Below, in pieces: positions 1-8,651 of a DNA stretch of 13,496 bases. The number at the start of each line of letters is the position of its first letter. Position 1 is the stretch's first letter. Source of the stretch: Roseilinea sp034431495 (GTDB taxonomy: Bacteria > Chloroflexota > Anaerolineae > J036 > Brachytrichaceae); the NCBI GenBank assembly GCA_034431495.1, contig DAOUDB010000082.1, positions 1 to 13,496 on the forward strand, read 5' to 3'. The translations under genes and the position numbers were made by a program. Below the pieces are notes generated by a model. The model was not told the DNA's origin. It saw nothing but the letters and a program-made list of their open reading frames with translations, and ran no database searches.

Positions 1-269
1 CAGCAGGGTGAAAATGAGGCATATCGCTGATGGCCGCACACACAGGTGACGCTCGCGCCGGCCACGGTCGCTGCCTCAGCGCATTTCATTGGAGTTCCGA
101 CAAGATTGGAGAAATGCTGCCGCATATGCGCGCGCGGCTGTACAGCACCCGCAAAGGGCAGCTCACTCGGGAGACGCCGGAACCATTGTCGCGCGCGCAA
201 AGGCGATGGCCGATGACACTCCTGGATTAAGCCGCGACAGCAATACCAACCGCGCTCGCCATTACAGAC
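1..269. other. stretch with no recognisable gene
   Basis: This stretch lies downstream of the phosphoribosyltransferase stop codon. The only open frames are short plus-strand ones (about 66 and 73 codons), with no start-site signal and no family I recognise. No T-tract terminator follows the phosphoribosyltransferase gene here. Fragments in two plus-strand frames faintly recall a glycosyltransferase C-terminus, but not enough to call a pseudogene. Confidence 0.5.
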
Positions 270-935
270 TCAGAGCGTCGTCGTGCTGTTATCAGAACCT
301 CCAGGCGTGAGCGCAGAAATCACCTGCTCGTCTGTCACCTGCTCAAAGCGCAGGTAAAAGCGACCCACTGCATAGAACGGCTCGGGGGTTGCCAGCGCCA
401 CCACTTCGTCACAGGCCCGCGCCAGCGCTTCGATGCTTGGGGCCGGCCCAACAGGCACAGCCAGAATCACGCGCGCCGGCTGACGCTTGCGCAACGATTC
501 AAGGGCTGCCAACGCCGTCGCGCCGGTGGCGATGCCGTCATCGCACAGAATGACACACCGGCCCTGTACATCCAACGGCGCGCGACCCTGTCGGTAGCGC
601 TCGGCACGCGCCTGCATGCTGCGCAACTGGGCCTCGCGCTCGCGCTCGATGTAAGACCGGGGGATGCCCAGGTCGCGCACAAGACGCTCGTCTAACAGCA
701 GCGTGCCATCGCCGGCGATCGCGCCGATGGCAAGTTCGGGATTGCCCGGCGCACCCAGCTTGTGCGTCAGAAACACATCAAGCGGCGCATGGAGCCGTGC
801 TGCGATCTCTGCCGCCACGATCACGCCCCCACGCGGAATGCCGAGCACGACAACATCAATATCGCGCCGATCGGCCCAATCGAGCAACCGCAGTGCCAAC
901 AGCCGGCCTGCCTCGCGGCGATCCTTGAAGTACAT
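270..935 (-). CDS. phosphoribosyltransferase (COG1926-type)
   Basis: This is a 221-residue type I phosphoribosyltransferase-fold protein, probably cytosolic. The PRPP-binding loop is clear at residues 128-140 (VILCDDGIATGAT), with the two acidic residues followed by the Gly/Thr loop. The N-terminal half carries a Pro-Arg-Gly-Gly segment (residues 34-37) and a THKLGAPGNPELAIGA segment, both typical of the COG1926 predicted phosphoribosyltransferases. Substrates of this family are poorly defined, so a specific nucleobase cannot be assigned. The ATG is well supported: GGAGGAG lies at 944-950, 8 nt upstream. The gene follows thpR by 41 bp on the same strand, so co-transcription is plausible. The C-terminus ends in a Ser/Thr-rich tail. 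Confidence 0.85.
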   Translation of the reverse strand: MYFKDRREAGRLLALRLLDWADRRDIDVVVLGIPRGGVIVAAEIAARLHAPLDVFLTHKLGAPGNPELAIGAIAGDGTLLLDERLVRDLGIPRSYIEREREAQLRSMQARAERYRQGRAPLDVQGRCVILCDDGIATGATALAALESLRKRQPARVILAVPVGPAPSIEALARACDEVVALATPEPFYAVGRFYLRFEQVTDEQVISALTPGGSDNSTTTL

Positions 936-949
936 GCCGCTGACTCCTC

Positions 950-972
950 CGCCCGAATTCCGAGATCGGGCG
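950..972 (-). other. intergenic hairpin before the phosphoribosyltransferase
   Basis: A perfect 7-bp inverted repeat (CGCCCGA / TCGGGCG) with a 9-nt loop lies between the thpR stop and the next gene's Shine-Dalgarno site, which it abuts. No T-tract follows, so it is not a normal terminator. It could affect translation or mRNA processing, or be incidental. Confidence 0.35.
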
Positions 973-976
973 CACT

Positions 977-1558
977 TCAGCCGAGGGACACCTTTTCCAG
1001 GACTGAATATACCGCCCCGGCCGGCTTCAGCTCGCTGCGCATCAGGTAGACTGCATCCACCCGCAAGAGGCCAATCTCGCCGGCGCGCTGATGGCGCACC
1101 CTGTCGCCGATCTGCCGGCGCGCGTCTGGGGCAGCCTCGCGCTGCACCCGGCCCAATGTGAGATGGGGCGAAAATGGCCGCGCTTCGCGTGGGATGCCAA
1201 GCGCGGCGCAGCCCTCTTCCAGCCGGCGGGCAATGCGCGCCGCCGCCTCAGTCGGGCCGCTCAGGCCGGCCCAGATCACGTTCGGGCGCTGCAAGTTGGG
1301 AAATGCGCCCAGGCCGCTCACCGTCAGAGCAAACGCATGTTCGCCGGCGATGCTATCGCGCAACACGGCGGCCACCCTGGGCGCCAGCGCGCGATCGATC
1401 TCACCCAAAAACTTCAGCGTAAGATGGATGCTGGCCGGCGCAACCCACTTCACCGGTTGAGCGCCCAGCTCTCGCTTCAGGCGCAGTTGCAGGCCGGCCA
1501 GCGCGTCAATAGTCTGCTCATCCAGTTCAATGGCAATGAACGCGCGCAAGGTAGACAT
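977..1558 (-). CDS. thpR: RNA 2',3'-cyclic phosphodiesterase (ThpR/LigT family)
   Basis: This 193-residue protein belongs to the 2H phosphoesterase superfamily. Members hydrolyse 2',3'-cyclic phosphate ends of RNA and can ligate tRNA halves in vitro. Both signature HxTx motifs are present: HLTL at residues 45-48, followed by KFLGE, and HLTL at 132-135, followed by GRV. The opening MSTLRAFIAIEL is the usual start of the family, and the length matches the typical 175-195 residues. The start codon lies 24 nt after the VWA gene stop. There is no well-spaced Shine-Dalgarno site (an AGGAG lies more than 20 nt away), so translation may be coupled to the upstream gene. No catalytic residue is missing. 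Confidence 0.92.
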   Translation of the reverse strand: MSTLRAFIAIELDEQTIDALAGLQLRLKRELGAQPVKWVAPASIHLTLKFLGEIDRALAPRVAAVLRDSIAGEHAFALTVSGLGAFPNLQRPNVIWAGLSGPTEAAARIARRLEEGCAALGIPREARPFSPHLTLGRVQREAAPDARRQIGDRVRHQRAGEIGLLRVDAVYLMRSELKPAGAVYSVLEKVSLG

Positions 1559-1582
1559 GTTGAATCTGTCGCCTGTGCTCTC

Positions 1583-3358
1583 CTAGAAATAGCTGCCGAT
1601 AATCTCCAGGATACGCTTGATGTTCTGCGCGCCGCCCGATTGCACGCGCGTGTCGGATGCGCGCGCGATGTTGCTCAGCGCGTTGATGTCGGCGTCACTG
1701 CCATAGGCCACCGGAATGACCAGCACCGGCGTGCGGCTGTTGCGCGCGTTCGCAATGGCGCGCACCACCTGATTCAGACTCGCCCGACTGGCTGTATCCT
1801 GTCCGTCTGACAACAAAAGCACAGCTTTGATGCGCGACGAATCAGAGTCGGCAGTCAATTCCTCGACCGCCTGGATCAACGCGTCGTACAACGCCGTGTT
1901 GCCACGCGCGCGCAGGTTCTGCACTTGGGCAAGAATGTCCTCTCGGTTTGTTTCCAGACTGCCCATAGGCGCCAGTGTCTCCACGCGCGTATCGAACCGC
2001 ACCAGGCCGACGTTGTTCTGGCTGGGTTGGTCCTCCAGAAAAGCCGTGATGGCGTCTTTGGCCTGGCCGATCTTGTTGTCCTCACTCATAGAGCCGGACG
2101 TGTCAATCAGAATGACGACATCGGCTTGCTTCTTGACCAATTGCCAGGACTGCTGCACAGTTGCCAGCACGGCCGGGTCGGGCACGGGCAGCAGCACTTT
2201 GGGCTGCGTGGGATCAACGCCCAGCTCGGGCACGATCGGATACCCCAACGGCACATCGGGATTGGCCGGGCGGAAACCGCTTTCCAGCACTTTGATCTGA
2301 TTCTCTTTCATCAGCATGAAATCCGTGAAGATGCCGGCTGCCTGGCGTTGCTCTTCGGTCACCCAGGGCGCGTTCGGCACAGCAAAGGGGTGATCGTGCA
2401 GGAATGTGCCCTCTTTGGGATACAGCGCGACCAGCTTTTCAGGCGGCTTGTATTCGGTCTTGCCCTGGTTGATGTAGATCAGATCGTTCTCTTCCAGCGC
2501 CACAAAGTCGAGGTAATCCGGCCCCTGTGCGATGTACTCCTTGAACTCAGTGGTGCGCTGCGAATAATGCTTGATCAGGCTCTCGATCTGGCGCACACCC
2601 TCCTGCACTTTCGGATCGTTGACCTGATCCATCGTCAATTTGTCTGCGTTGATATTGCCGGCGTTGTAGCGCGAGCTGGCGTAGAACTCGCCCAGCAAAG
2701 TCGAGAGAGCTGTGGAGGACACAAAGGGGTCGGTGTGACCATAGTACACCGCCTGCCGGCCGCTCAACCCATACGCGCGCCAGCCGTCGGGCGCGTTGAA
2801 CACTTCGAACAGCTCTTGCCAGCCAATGTCCTGACCTGGATTCTTTGCTTTGATGGCGTTCAGGCGCGATTCCCAGATGGCGATGACGACCGGCGCGACC
2901 GCAGTGCCGCGCGCGCCGTTTACGTCGAAGATCTGCCGGCCGGTCTGGTAATTCACCAGCGCCAGCCAGTGCCGCACTGACGGCGCAAACAGCGTGGGGC
3001 GCTCCACATTCGCGTTGTTGGGCGCGAGAATCGCGTTGATAATGCCCTGCGCGACAGTGCCGGACGACGCGTTTTTGCCTTCAACCCACACTGGCCTCTC
3101 GTTCGCGCCGAGCCCCTGCCCGGTCACCGGGTTGCGCCCTTGCGCGTAGGAACGATTGAAAGCCGTGATGACATCCCGGATGTACAGCTCCATTTCCGGC
3201 GCGTAGACCAATTGCACCTCGATGGCGTTGGCCGGCTTGCTGAACTGCCCGGTCGCCGTGCCGATGACATTGCCGACGCTGCGATAGACTAGCGCTACGG
3301 CCACGATCACGATTGCCAGCCCAACGATGAGGCCGAATACCACCTTCTGCCGATTCAC
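1583..3358 (-). CDS. membrane-anchored substrate-binding and VWA domain protein
   Basis: The chosen GTG start at 3358 is preceded by AAGGAG (3365-3370) with a 6-nt spacer, giving 591 residues. The open frame continues 48 codons upstream without a supporting signal. Residues about 5-25 form one hydrophobic segment and there is no lipobox Cys, so this is probably an N-terminal anchor with an extracytoplasmic body. Residues about 40-390 resemble a periplasmic solute-binding protein. A von Willebrand factor A domain follows (about 410-590) with a complete MIDAS metal site: Asp419-x-Ser421-x-Ser423, Thr488 and Asp518. The pairing suggests a surface protein in which metal-dependent protein binding accompanies ligand binding. 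The ligand is unknown. Next to it are a LuxR-type regulator gene upstream and thpR downstream. Confidence 0.85.
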   Translation of the reverse strand: MNRQKVVFGLIVGLAIVIVAVALVYRSVGNVIGTATGQFSKPANAIEVQLVYAPEMELYIRDVITAFNRSYAQGRNPVTGQGLGANERPVWVEGKNASSGTVAQGIINAILAPNNANVERPTLFAPSVRHWLALVNYQTGRQIFDVNGARGTAVAPVVIAIWESRLNAIKAKNPGQDIGWQELFEVFNAPDGWRAYGLSGRQAVYYGHTDPFVSSTALSTLLGEFYASSRYNAGNINADKLTMDQVNDPKVQEGVRQIESLIKHYSQRTTEFKEYIAQGPDYLDFVALEENDLIYINQGKTEYKPPEKLVALYPKEGTFLHDHPFAVPNAPWVTEEQRQAAGIFTDFMLMKENQIKVLESGFRPANPDVPLGYPIVPELGVDPTQPKVLLPVPDPAVLATVQQSWQLVKKQADVVILIDTSGSMSEDNKIGQAKDAITAFLEDQPSQNNVGLVRFDTRVETLAPMGSLETNREDILAQVQNLRARGNTALYDALIQAVEELTADSDSSRIKAVLLLSDGQDTASRASLNQVVRAIANARNSRTPVLVIPVAYGSDADINALSNIARASDTRVQSGGAQNIKRILEIIGSYF

Positions 3359-3364
3359 GTTTGT

Positions 3365-3370
3365 CTCCTT
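3365..3370 (-). promoter_or_regulatory. Shine-Dalgarno site deciding the VWA protein start
   Basis: The minus strand reads AAGGAG, ACAAAC, then GTG. This is the strongest ribosome-binding signal in the area. It places the start at the GTG directly before the hydrophobic segment and not at the far-upstream ATG at 3502. Confidence 0.85.
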
Positions 3371-3526
3371 GATCCGCGCCGGCCGCCGCGGCGCCAGAAG
3401 CCACATTGAGAATGGCCCCAATTGTCGCGCAGTTTTGCGCCGGCGAATCAGGCAGAAGTTGTAATGGCGCAAGGGCGCGCGCGCATACGCGCAGGCTGAC
3501 AAGTAACCGATGATTGGCTGGCCGCG

Positions 3527-4003
3527 CTACAGCAGCCCGCGCCGCCTTGCCAGGTGGATGGCTTCCACGCGTCCATCGGCGCCCAGTTTCGACAACACAT
3601 TGCCGACGTGGAAGGTGGCCGTGCGCTCCGAGATGCCCAGGCGGGCAGCGATCTCCTTGTTGCGCAGGCCGTGCGCCATCAGCCGCAGCACTTCTTCCTC
3701 GCGCAATGTCAGCGCCGGCATGGGGGGGAGGTAATCGTCGCCGCTCTGACGCGGCGCAACATCGCCCATTGCGCTGTCGCCGGCCGGTTGTTGCGCCTGA
3801 TGGGCAATGCGGGCCGCCGCCTCTATCAACTGACGGGCGACGGTGATCTCGTGCGCGTCGGGGGGCAGCGACGCCAGCGCGCGATCAAGCCGCTCGATCG
3901 CGCGATCGAGCATGTCTCCGACCGCGTCGAGGGCAGCTTGGGACGGCGCGTCGGAAAACGAAGCCAGCCCCTGTTCGGGGCGCTCAGGGGAGTCGAACAT
4001 CAT
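3527..4003 (-). CDS. LuxR-type helix-turn-helix transcriptional regulator
   Basis: This 158-residue protein has a C-terminal LuxR/FixJ-type DNA-binding domain at about residues 97-158. The diagnostic run LTLREEEVLRLMAHG, then NKEIAARLGISERTATFHVGNVLSKL, covers the four-helix HTH. The N-terminal ~95 residues have no receiver-domain aspartate pattern and no autoinducer-binding domain that I can see. They contain a predicted-helical stretch (about 20-75) and a polar linker, so the input signal is unknown. The start is uncertain: two consecutive ATGs (4003 and 4000) lack a clear Shine-Dalgarno site. The gene sits between a DUF4177-like gene and the VWA protein gene, which may be one of its targets (inference). 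Confidence 0.8.
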   Translation of the reverse strand: MMFDSPERPEQGLASFSDAPSQAALDAVGDMLDRAIERLDRALASLPPDAHEITVARQLIEAAARIAHQAQQPAGDSAMGDVAPRQSGDDYLPPMPALTLREEEVLRLMAHGLRNKEIAARLGISERTATFHVGNVLSKLGADGRVEAIHLARRRGLL

Positions 4004-4047
4004 GGCTGCTCAGCGCGCTGGAACACAATGCGAGCAGCGTTGGAAAG

Positions 4048-4079
4048 CGCCGGGACTCCACGTCGGCGGAGCCCCGGCG
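4048..4079 (-). terminator. strong hairpin after the DUF4177-like gene
   Basis: A 12-bp inverted repeat with an 8-nt loop (4060-4067) lies 12 nt past the DUF4177-like stop. On the minus-strand RNA the single imperfect pair is a G-U wobble. On the plus strand it would be an A-C mismatch, so the structure favours minus-strand transcription. The following T content is weak (CTTTCC), so it may be a partial terminator or a 3'-end stabilising hairpin. Confidence 0.5.
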
Positions 4080-4091
4080 TCACACAGCACC

Positions 4092-4361
4092 CTAGACCTT
4101 GACCTCGCCTTTGATCGGTTTGGCCGGCTCTGGCGATTCACCTTCAGCCAGCGGGCGCTTGAAGACGTAGAACGCCGTGCCCATTGGCTGCATATGAATG
4201 CCTGTCAGCTCCCATCCTTTCACGCCGAGATCGTTCAGGATGCGCTTTCCGAACGCGGTCATGCGCTCGCCGTCCTGGATCAAGATCTCCTCTCCTTCTG
4301 ACGACACGCGCCCGCGCATATCCACGTACACGACCTTGTATTCAAAGCGTTGCTTGCTCAT
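4092..4361 (-). CDS. DUF4177-like small protein
   Basis: This is an 89-residue protein starting MSKQRFEYKVVYVDM. The pattern of an N-terminal FEYKVV strand, a central GWELTGI segment and a terminal FYVFKRP strand is that of the DUF4177 family, small alpha/beta proteins of unknown function. A charged, Pro/Lys-rich tail follows. The ORF extends 14 codons further upstream, but the family pattern starts at the internal ATG at 4361. A -10-like TATATT lies 6 nt before this ATG, which would fit a leaderless message. No function can be assigned. Confidence 0.72.
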   Translation of the reverse strand: MSKQRFEYKVVYVDMRGRVSSEGEEILIQDGERMTAFGKRILNDLGVKGWELTGIHMQPMGTAFYVFKRPLAEGESPEPAKPIKGEVKV

Positions 4362-4367
4362 GCCGCC

Positions 4368-4373
4368 AATATA
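4368..4373 (-). promoter_or_regulatory. candidate -10 element of the DUF4177-like gene
   Basis: The minus strand reads TATATT, six bases, then ATG. The spacing would put transcription initiation at or within a base or two of the start codon. No convincing -35 hexamer is seen 16-18 nt upstream. Confidence 0.35.
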
Positions 4374-4496
4374 GGCGCTTGAAGGCTGGCGCACACTGAC
4401 CAACTCTACAGGCTATCCTACAGATTCGATACAGGTGGACCAGGCCTGTCGAGTCCTGAAGGGTGACGCAGGCGGCGGTTTGTCAGGCTTGCAAAT

Positions 4497-5657
<1,161 letters not shown>

Positions 5658-5658
5658 G

Positions 5659-5730
5659 GGCGGATCACACAATCGCGTAATTGGGCCATTGACGCATCGA
5701 GTCATTGAGGCAATCGCTCAATCACCCAAC
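5659..5730. repeat. nine-unit degenerate 8-nt tandem repeat
   Basis: The gap before the aminotransferase is filled by nine 8-nt units in perfect phase. On the minus strand they run GTTGGGTG, ATTGAGCG, ATTGCCTC, AATGACTC, GATGCGTC, AATGGCCC, AATTACGC, GATTGTGT, GATCCGCC. The consensus is roughly (A/G)ATGNCNC. The array ends 1 nt before the aminotransferase ATG. A 7-nt partial unit, GTTGACC, continues it at 5731-5737. A short relative lies at 8652-8675. Confidence 0.8.
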
Positions 5731-5745
5731 GGTCAACGGCGAAAT

Positions 5746-6747
5746 CTACTCGGAGTCGAAGCCGACGATACTCGAGTCGCCGACATTGAAGCGCCGGGGC
5801 CGGCCGATCAACAGTGCGTCGCGGCCGATGAGCGAGCGGGCCAGCACATGATCCGTGACGCGCGCGCCGGCGTCCACAATGCTGTCGCGCACCACGCTGC
5901 TTTCGATCTGGCAGCCTTCGGCGATGGTGGCATAGGGGCCGATCACGCTGTGGGTAATCGTGGCGGAGGGATGGATATGAACCGGCGGCACAATCACACA
6001 GTCACAATGACCCCAGGCGCTGCTGTTGTCGTGGCCGTGCTCCAGCAAATAGCGATTGGTTTCCAGGACTGTGTCGGGTTTGCCGCAGTCCAGCCACACA
6101 TCCACCTGGCTGGTGCGCAGTTTGGCGCCTCCCTCGATCATCAGATTGAAGGCGTCGGCCAGAAAATACTCGCCCTGCGTTTTGATGTCGCGCGCCATCA
6201 GCTCTGCGCAGGCGTTCATCAGCCTGGCGGCATCCCGAACATAGTACATGCCGATGACAGCCAGACGATTGGCCATGCTGGCCGGCTTCTCGATAAAACG
6301 GGTGATGTTGCCGGCGGCGTCGAGCTGCGCCACGCCGAAGCGGCGCGGATCTTCGACCTCTTTGACAAAGATCACGCCATCGGCCTGCTCGTCCTTCAAT
6401 GAGGACAGATTCACATGCGCCAGCGTGTCGACAAAGACGACGAAGGTTGGCCCGGCCACCAGGTCGCGCGCCAGCAGAATGGCCGGCGCCTGGCCGTTCA
6501 GCTCCTTCTGCTCCACGTAGTGCGCGCGCAACTGCGGATAGTGGCGGCTCACGTAGTCGTGAATCTGGTCGCCCAGAAACCCGACCACAAACACCACTGT
6601 GTCGATGTCTGTCCCGTTGGCCACAATCCGGTCGAGGATATGACCCAGCACCGGCTTGCCGGCCACATTGATCAACGGTTTGGGCTTGGTATAGGTATGC
6701 GGCCGCAGGCGCGTCCCGAAGCCGGCCAAAGGAATGATGAGATTCAT
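5746..6747 (-). CDS. sugar-1-phosphate nucleotidyltransferase with C-terminal beta-helix
   Basis: This 333-residue protein joins a sugar phosphate to a nucleotide, giving an NDP-sugar for glycan synthesis. Residues 1-235 form the nucleotidyltransferase domain. The signature loop is GFGTRLRPHTYTKPKPL (residues 9-25), with a candidate metal Asp107 in FVDTLA, EKP at 153-155 and Asp220 in WLDCGKP. Residues about 255-315 carry hexapeptide-like repeats (IHPSAT, IGPYAT, VDAGAR), indicating a left-handed beta-helix as in glucose-1-phosphate thymidylyltransferase-like and GlmU/GMPP-like enzymes. The base and sugar specificity cannot be read with confidence. No Shine-Dalgarno site is visible. A heptamer repeat lies directly upstream of the ATG. 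Confidence 0.87.
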   Translation of the reverse strand: MNLIIPLAGFGTRLRPHTYTKPKPLINVAGKPVLGHILDRIVANGTDIDTVVFVVGFLGDQIHDYVSRHYPQLRAHYVEQKELNGQAPAILLARDLVAGPTFVVFVDTLAHVNLSSLKDEQADGVIFVKEVEDPRRFGVAQLDAAGNITRFIEKPASMANRLAVIGMYYVRDAARLMNACAELMARDIKTQGEYFLADAFNLMIEGGAKLRTSQVDVWLDCGKPDTVLETNRYLLEHGHDNSSAWGHCDCVIVPPVHIHPSATITHSVIGPYATIAEGCQIESSVVRDSIVDAGARVTDHVLARSLIGRDALLIGRPRRFNVGDSSIVGFDSE

Positions 6748-6750
6748 AGG

Positions 6751-6778
6751 CAGTAGTCAGAGGTCAGTAGTCTGGTGC
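6751..6778. repeat. four-unit 7-nt tandem repeat
   Basis: On the plus strand the units are CAGTAGT, CAGAGGT, CAGTAGT and CTGGTGC, ending 3 nt upstream of the nucleotidyltransferase start. Units 1 and 3 are identical. The array would lie in the 5' untranslated region. Confidence 0.65.
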
Positions 6779-6781
6779 CTG

Positions 6782-6790
6782 ATTAGAACA
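6782..6790 (-). promoter_or_regulatory. candidate extended -10 promoter of the nucleotidyltransferase
   Basis: The minus strand reads TGT followed by TCTAAT (-10 hexamer at 6782-6787), an extended -10 arrangement 34 nt before the ATG. No -35 match is seen. The rest of the 95-bp gap after gatA holds no T-tract terminator. Confidence 0.3.
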
Positions 6791-6842
6791 CAACTGATGC
6801 GCCAGCCGGCGGGCCGTCGGCGCTCACAGGATGCCTGTCAGG

Positions 6843-8312
6843 TCACAGCGCAGGCTTGCGTAGATGCCACTCCGTGTTGCGCTGGAATGCGTCGGCGGCG
6901 CGCAGCACGGTTTTCTCGTCGAACGCCGCGCCCATCAACTGCATGCCAATCGGCAGGCCGGCCGTGTCGAAACCGCACGGGATGCTCACACCGCAAATGC
7001 CGGCCAGGTTCATCGTTAGCGTGAAAATGTCCGACAGATACATCTGAATCGGATCGTCGGCCTTCTCGCCGATCTTAAAGGCGGTGGTCGGCGACGTGGG
7101 CGCCACAATCAGATGGACCTGGGCGAAGGCGCGCTCAAATTCCCGCTTGATCAACGTGCGCACTTTCTGCGCCCGCACGTAGTAAGCGTCGTAATAGCCG
7201 GCGCTGAGGGCATATGTGCCGAGCATGATGCGGCGCTTGACCTCGGCGCCGAACCCTGCCCCGCGCGTCTTGCGGTAAGTGTCCACCAGGTCTGCGCCGG
7301 CGACGCGCAAGCCGTATCGCACACTGTCGAAGCGAGCCAGATTGGCTGACGCCTCGGCGGTGGCGATCAGGTAATACACCGGCAGCGCCAGCGTGGTGCT
7401 GGGCAGGCTGATGTCGATCACGCTCGCGCCCAGGCCGCGCAACGTCTCGATGCCGGCGCGCACAGCGTCGGTCACTTCAGGCTGCATGCCGGGGATGAAA
7501 TACTCACGCGGCACGCCGACACGCAGCCCACGCATGTCGCCGTTCAACGCCTGTTCCCAGCCCTCCACCGGCCTGTTGGCGCTGGTCGAGTCGCGCGGGT
7601 CATGTCCGGCGATCACCTCTAGCATGATTGCGGCGTCGCGCGCGTCTTTGGCCAGCACGCCCACCGAATCCAGCGACGAGCCGTAGGCGATCAGGCCATA
7701 ACGCGAGACGCGGCCATACGAGTTTTTGAGGCCGGTGATGCCGCACAACGAGGCCGGCTGGCGCACGCTGCCGCCGGTGTCGCTGCCCAACGCAGCGCAG
7801 CACAGATCGGCAGCCACCGCAGCCGCGCTGCCGCCCGACGACCCGCCCGGCACACGCGCCTCGTCCCACGGATTGCGTGTGACGCCAAAGGCCGAGTTCT
7901 CGGTGGAGGAGCCCATGGCGAACTCGTCGGTGTTGGTCTTGCCCAACAAAACAGCGCCGGCTGCGCGCAGGCGGGCCACACAGGTGGCGTCCCAGGCCGG
8001 CGTGTAGTGCTCCAGAATGCGCGAACCGGCTGTGGTGCGCAGCCCGCGCGTGCTCAACACATCCTTGATACCGAGGGGAATGCCGAGCAGCGGCTGATCG
8101 TTGAACGCCGCTGCGCCCTCGCGCATCAGGCGCTCATCCGCTGCGGCAGCTTGTTGCAGCGCCTGGTCCTCGTTCACGGTCAGAAAGGCGTTCAGGCGCG
8201 GATTCAGGGCTTCGATACGCGCCAGAAAAGCGCGGGTGAGCGCGGTCGCAGTAAAGTGGCCGGCGCGCAGGCCGGCGCGGGCTTCGTGGATTGTAAGAGA
8301 GCAAAGATCCAT
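6843..8312 (-). CDS. gatA: Asp-tRNA(Asn)/Glu-tRNA(Gln) amidotransferase subunit A
   Basis: GatA is the glutaminase subunit of the GatCAB complex, which amidates Glu-tRNA(Gln) and/or Asp-tRNA(Asn). From the ATG at 8312 the protein has 489 residues, close to the usual ~485. The amidase signature is intact: Lys83 in LGIKDVL, the Ser pair at 158-159 in PGGSSGGSAAAVA, and nucleophile Ser182 in GSDTGGSVRQPAS. The chosen start (MDLCSLTIHEARAGL) aligns with family N-termini and lies 19 nt past the gatC stop. Upstream ATGs in the frame would overlap gatC and add Arg-rich sequence. No Shine-Dalgarno site is visible, so coupling to gatC is likely. gatB is not in this window. Confidence 0.96.
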   Translation of the reverse strand: MDLCSLTIHEARAGLRAGHFTATALTRAFLARIEALNPRLNAFLTVNEDQALQQAAAADERLMREGAAAFNDQPLLGIPLGIKDVLSTRGLRTTAGSRILEHYTPAWDATCVARLRAAGAVLLGKTNTDEFAMGSSTENSAFGVTRNPWDEARVPGGSSGGSAAAVAADLCCAALGSDTGGSVRQPASLCGITGLKNSYGRVSRYGLIAYGSSLDSVGVLAKDARDAAIMLEVIAGHDPRDSTSANRPVEGWEQALNGDMRGLRVGVPREYFIPGMQPEVTDAVRAGIETLRGLGASVIDISLPSTTLALPVYYLIATAEASANLARFDSVRYGLRVAGADLVDTYRKTRGAGFGAEVKRRIMLGTYALSAGYYDAYYVRAQKVRTLIKREFERAFAQVHLIVAPTSPTTAFKIGEKADDPIQMYLSDIFTLTMNLAGICGVSIPCGFDTAGLPIGMQLMGAAFDEKTVLRAADAFQRNTEWHLRKPAL

Positions 8313-8331
8313 GGCGGATGTGCGCGCGAGG

Positions 8332-8634
8332 CTAGTCACCATTGTCAAACGTCGCCTGCGCCTCAAAGCTGGCGCCATCGGTGCGCGGCGCATTGGCCAG
8401 CGCTTCCTCACGCGAGAGGCCAGGGGCAGGGATGTCTTCGGCCCGCATCACATTGCGCACATCGAGCACAGTGGCTGTGGGGGGAATATCGTCCACATTC
8501 ACCGTCATGAGCGCAGCGGCATATTCCAGGATGGCTGACAACTGGCCGGCGTAGCGCGACTTTTCATCTTCGGTCAATTCGAGCCGTGCCAGCAGGGCGA
8601 TGCGCTCGACTTCTGTAATGGTGAGATTGGGCAT
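8332..8634 (-). CDS. gatC: Asp-tRNA(Asn)/Glu-tRNA(Gln) amidotransferase subunit C
   Basis: GatC is the small clamp subunit that stabilises the GatA-GatB interface. From the ATG at 8634 it has 100 residues. The opening MPNLTITEVERIALLARLELTEDE and the following QLSAILEY segment are hallmarks of the family, as is the C-terminal LREDxxxxGLSREEALANAP-type region, here MRAEDIPAPGLSREEALANAP. An in-frame ATG at 8658 is possible, but it falls inside a short 8-nt repeat and adds residues outside the family pattern. It is followed by gatA, so the two form an operon. Confidence 0.94.
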   Translation of the reverse strand: MPNLTITEVERIALLARLELTEDEKSRYAGQLSAILEYAAALMTVNVDDIPPTATVLDVRNVMRAEDIPAPGLSREEALANAPRTDGASFEAQATFDNGD

Positions 8635-8651
8635 CGTGGAGAGTGGGGTTT

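Noticed and set aside
30..310. Possible decayed glycosyltransferase gene on the plus strand
   Set aside because: Two frames each give a short stretch faintly like a GT4 C-terminal region, but no motif is firm enough and stops interrupt every frame.
1091..2980. Long plus-strand open frames opposite thpR and the VWA gene
   Set aside because: They are antisense shadows of well-supported minus-strand genes in GC-rich DNA, with no recognisable domains.
3359..3502. Upstream ATG start at 3502 for the VWA protein
   Set aside because: The 48 extra residues are Arg-rich and precede the hydrophobic anchor without a ribosome-binding signal. The GTG at 3358 has an ideal one.
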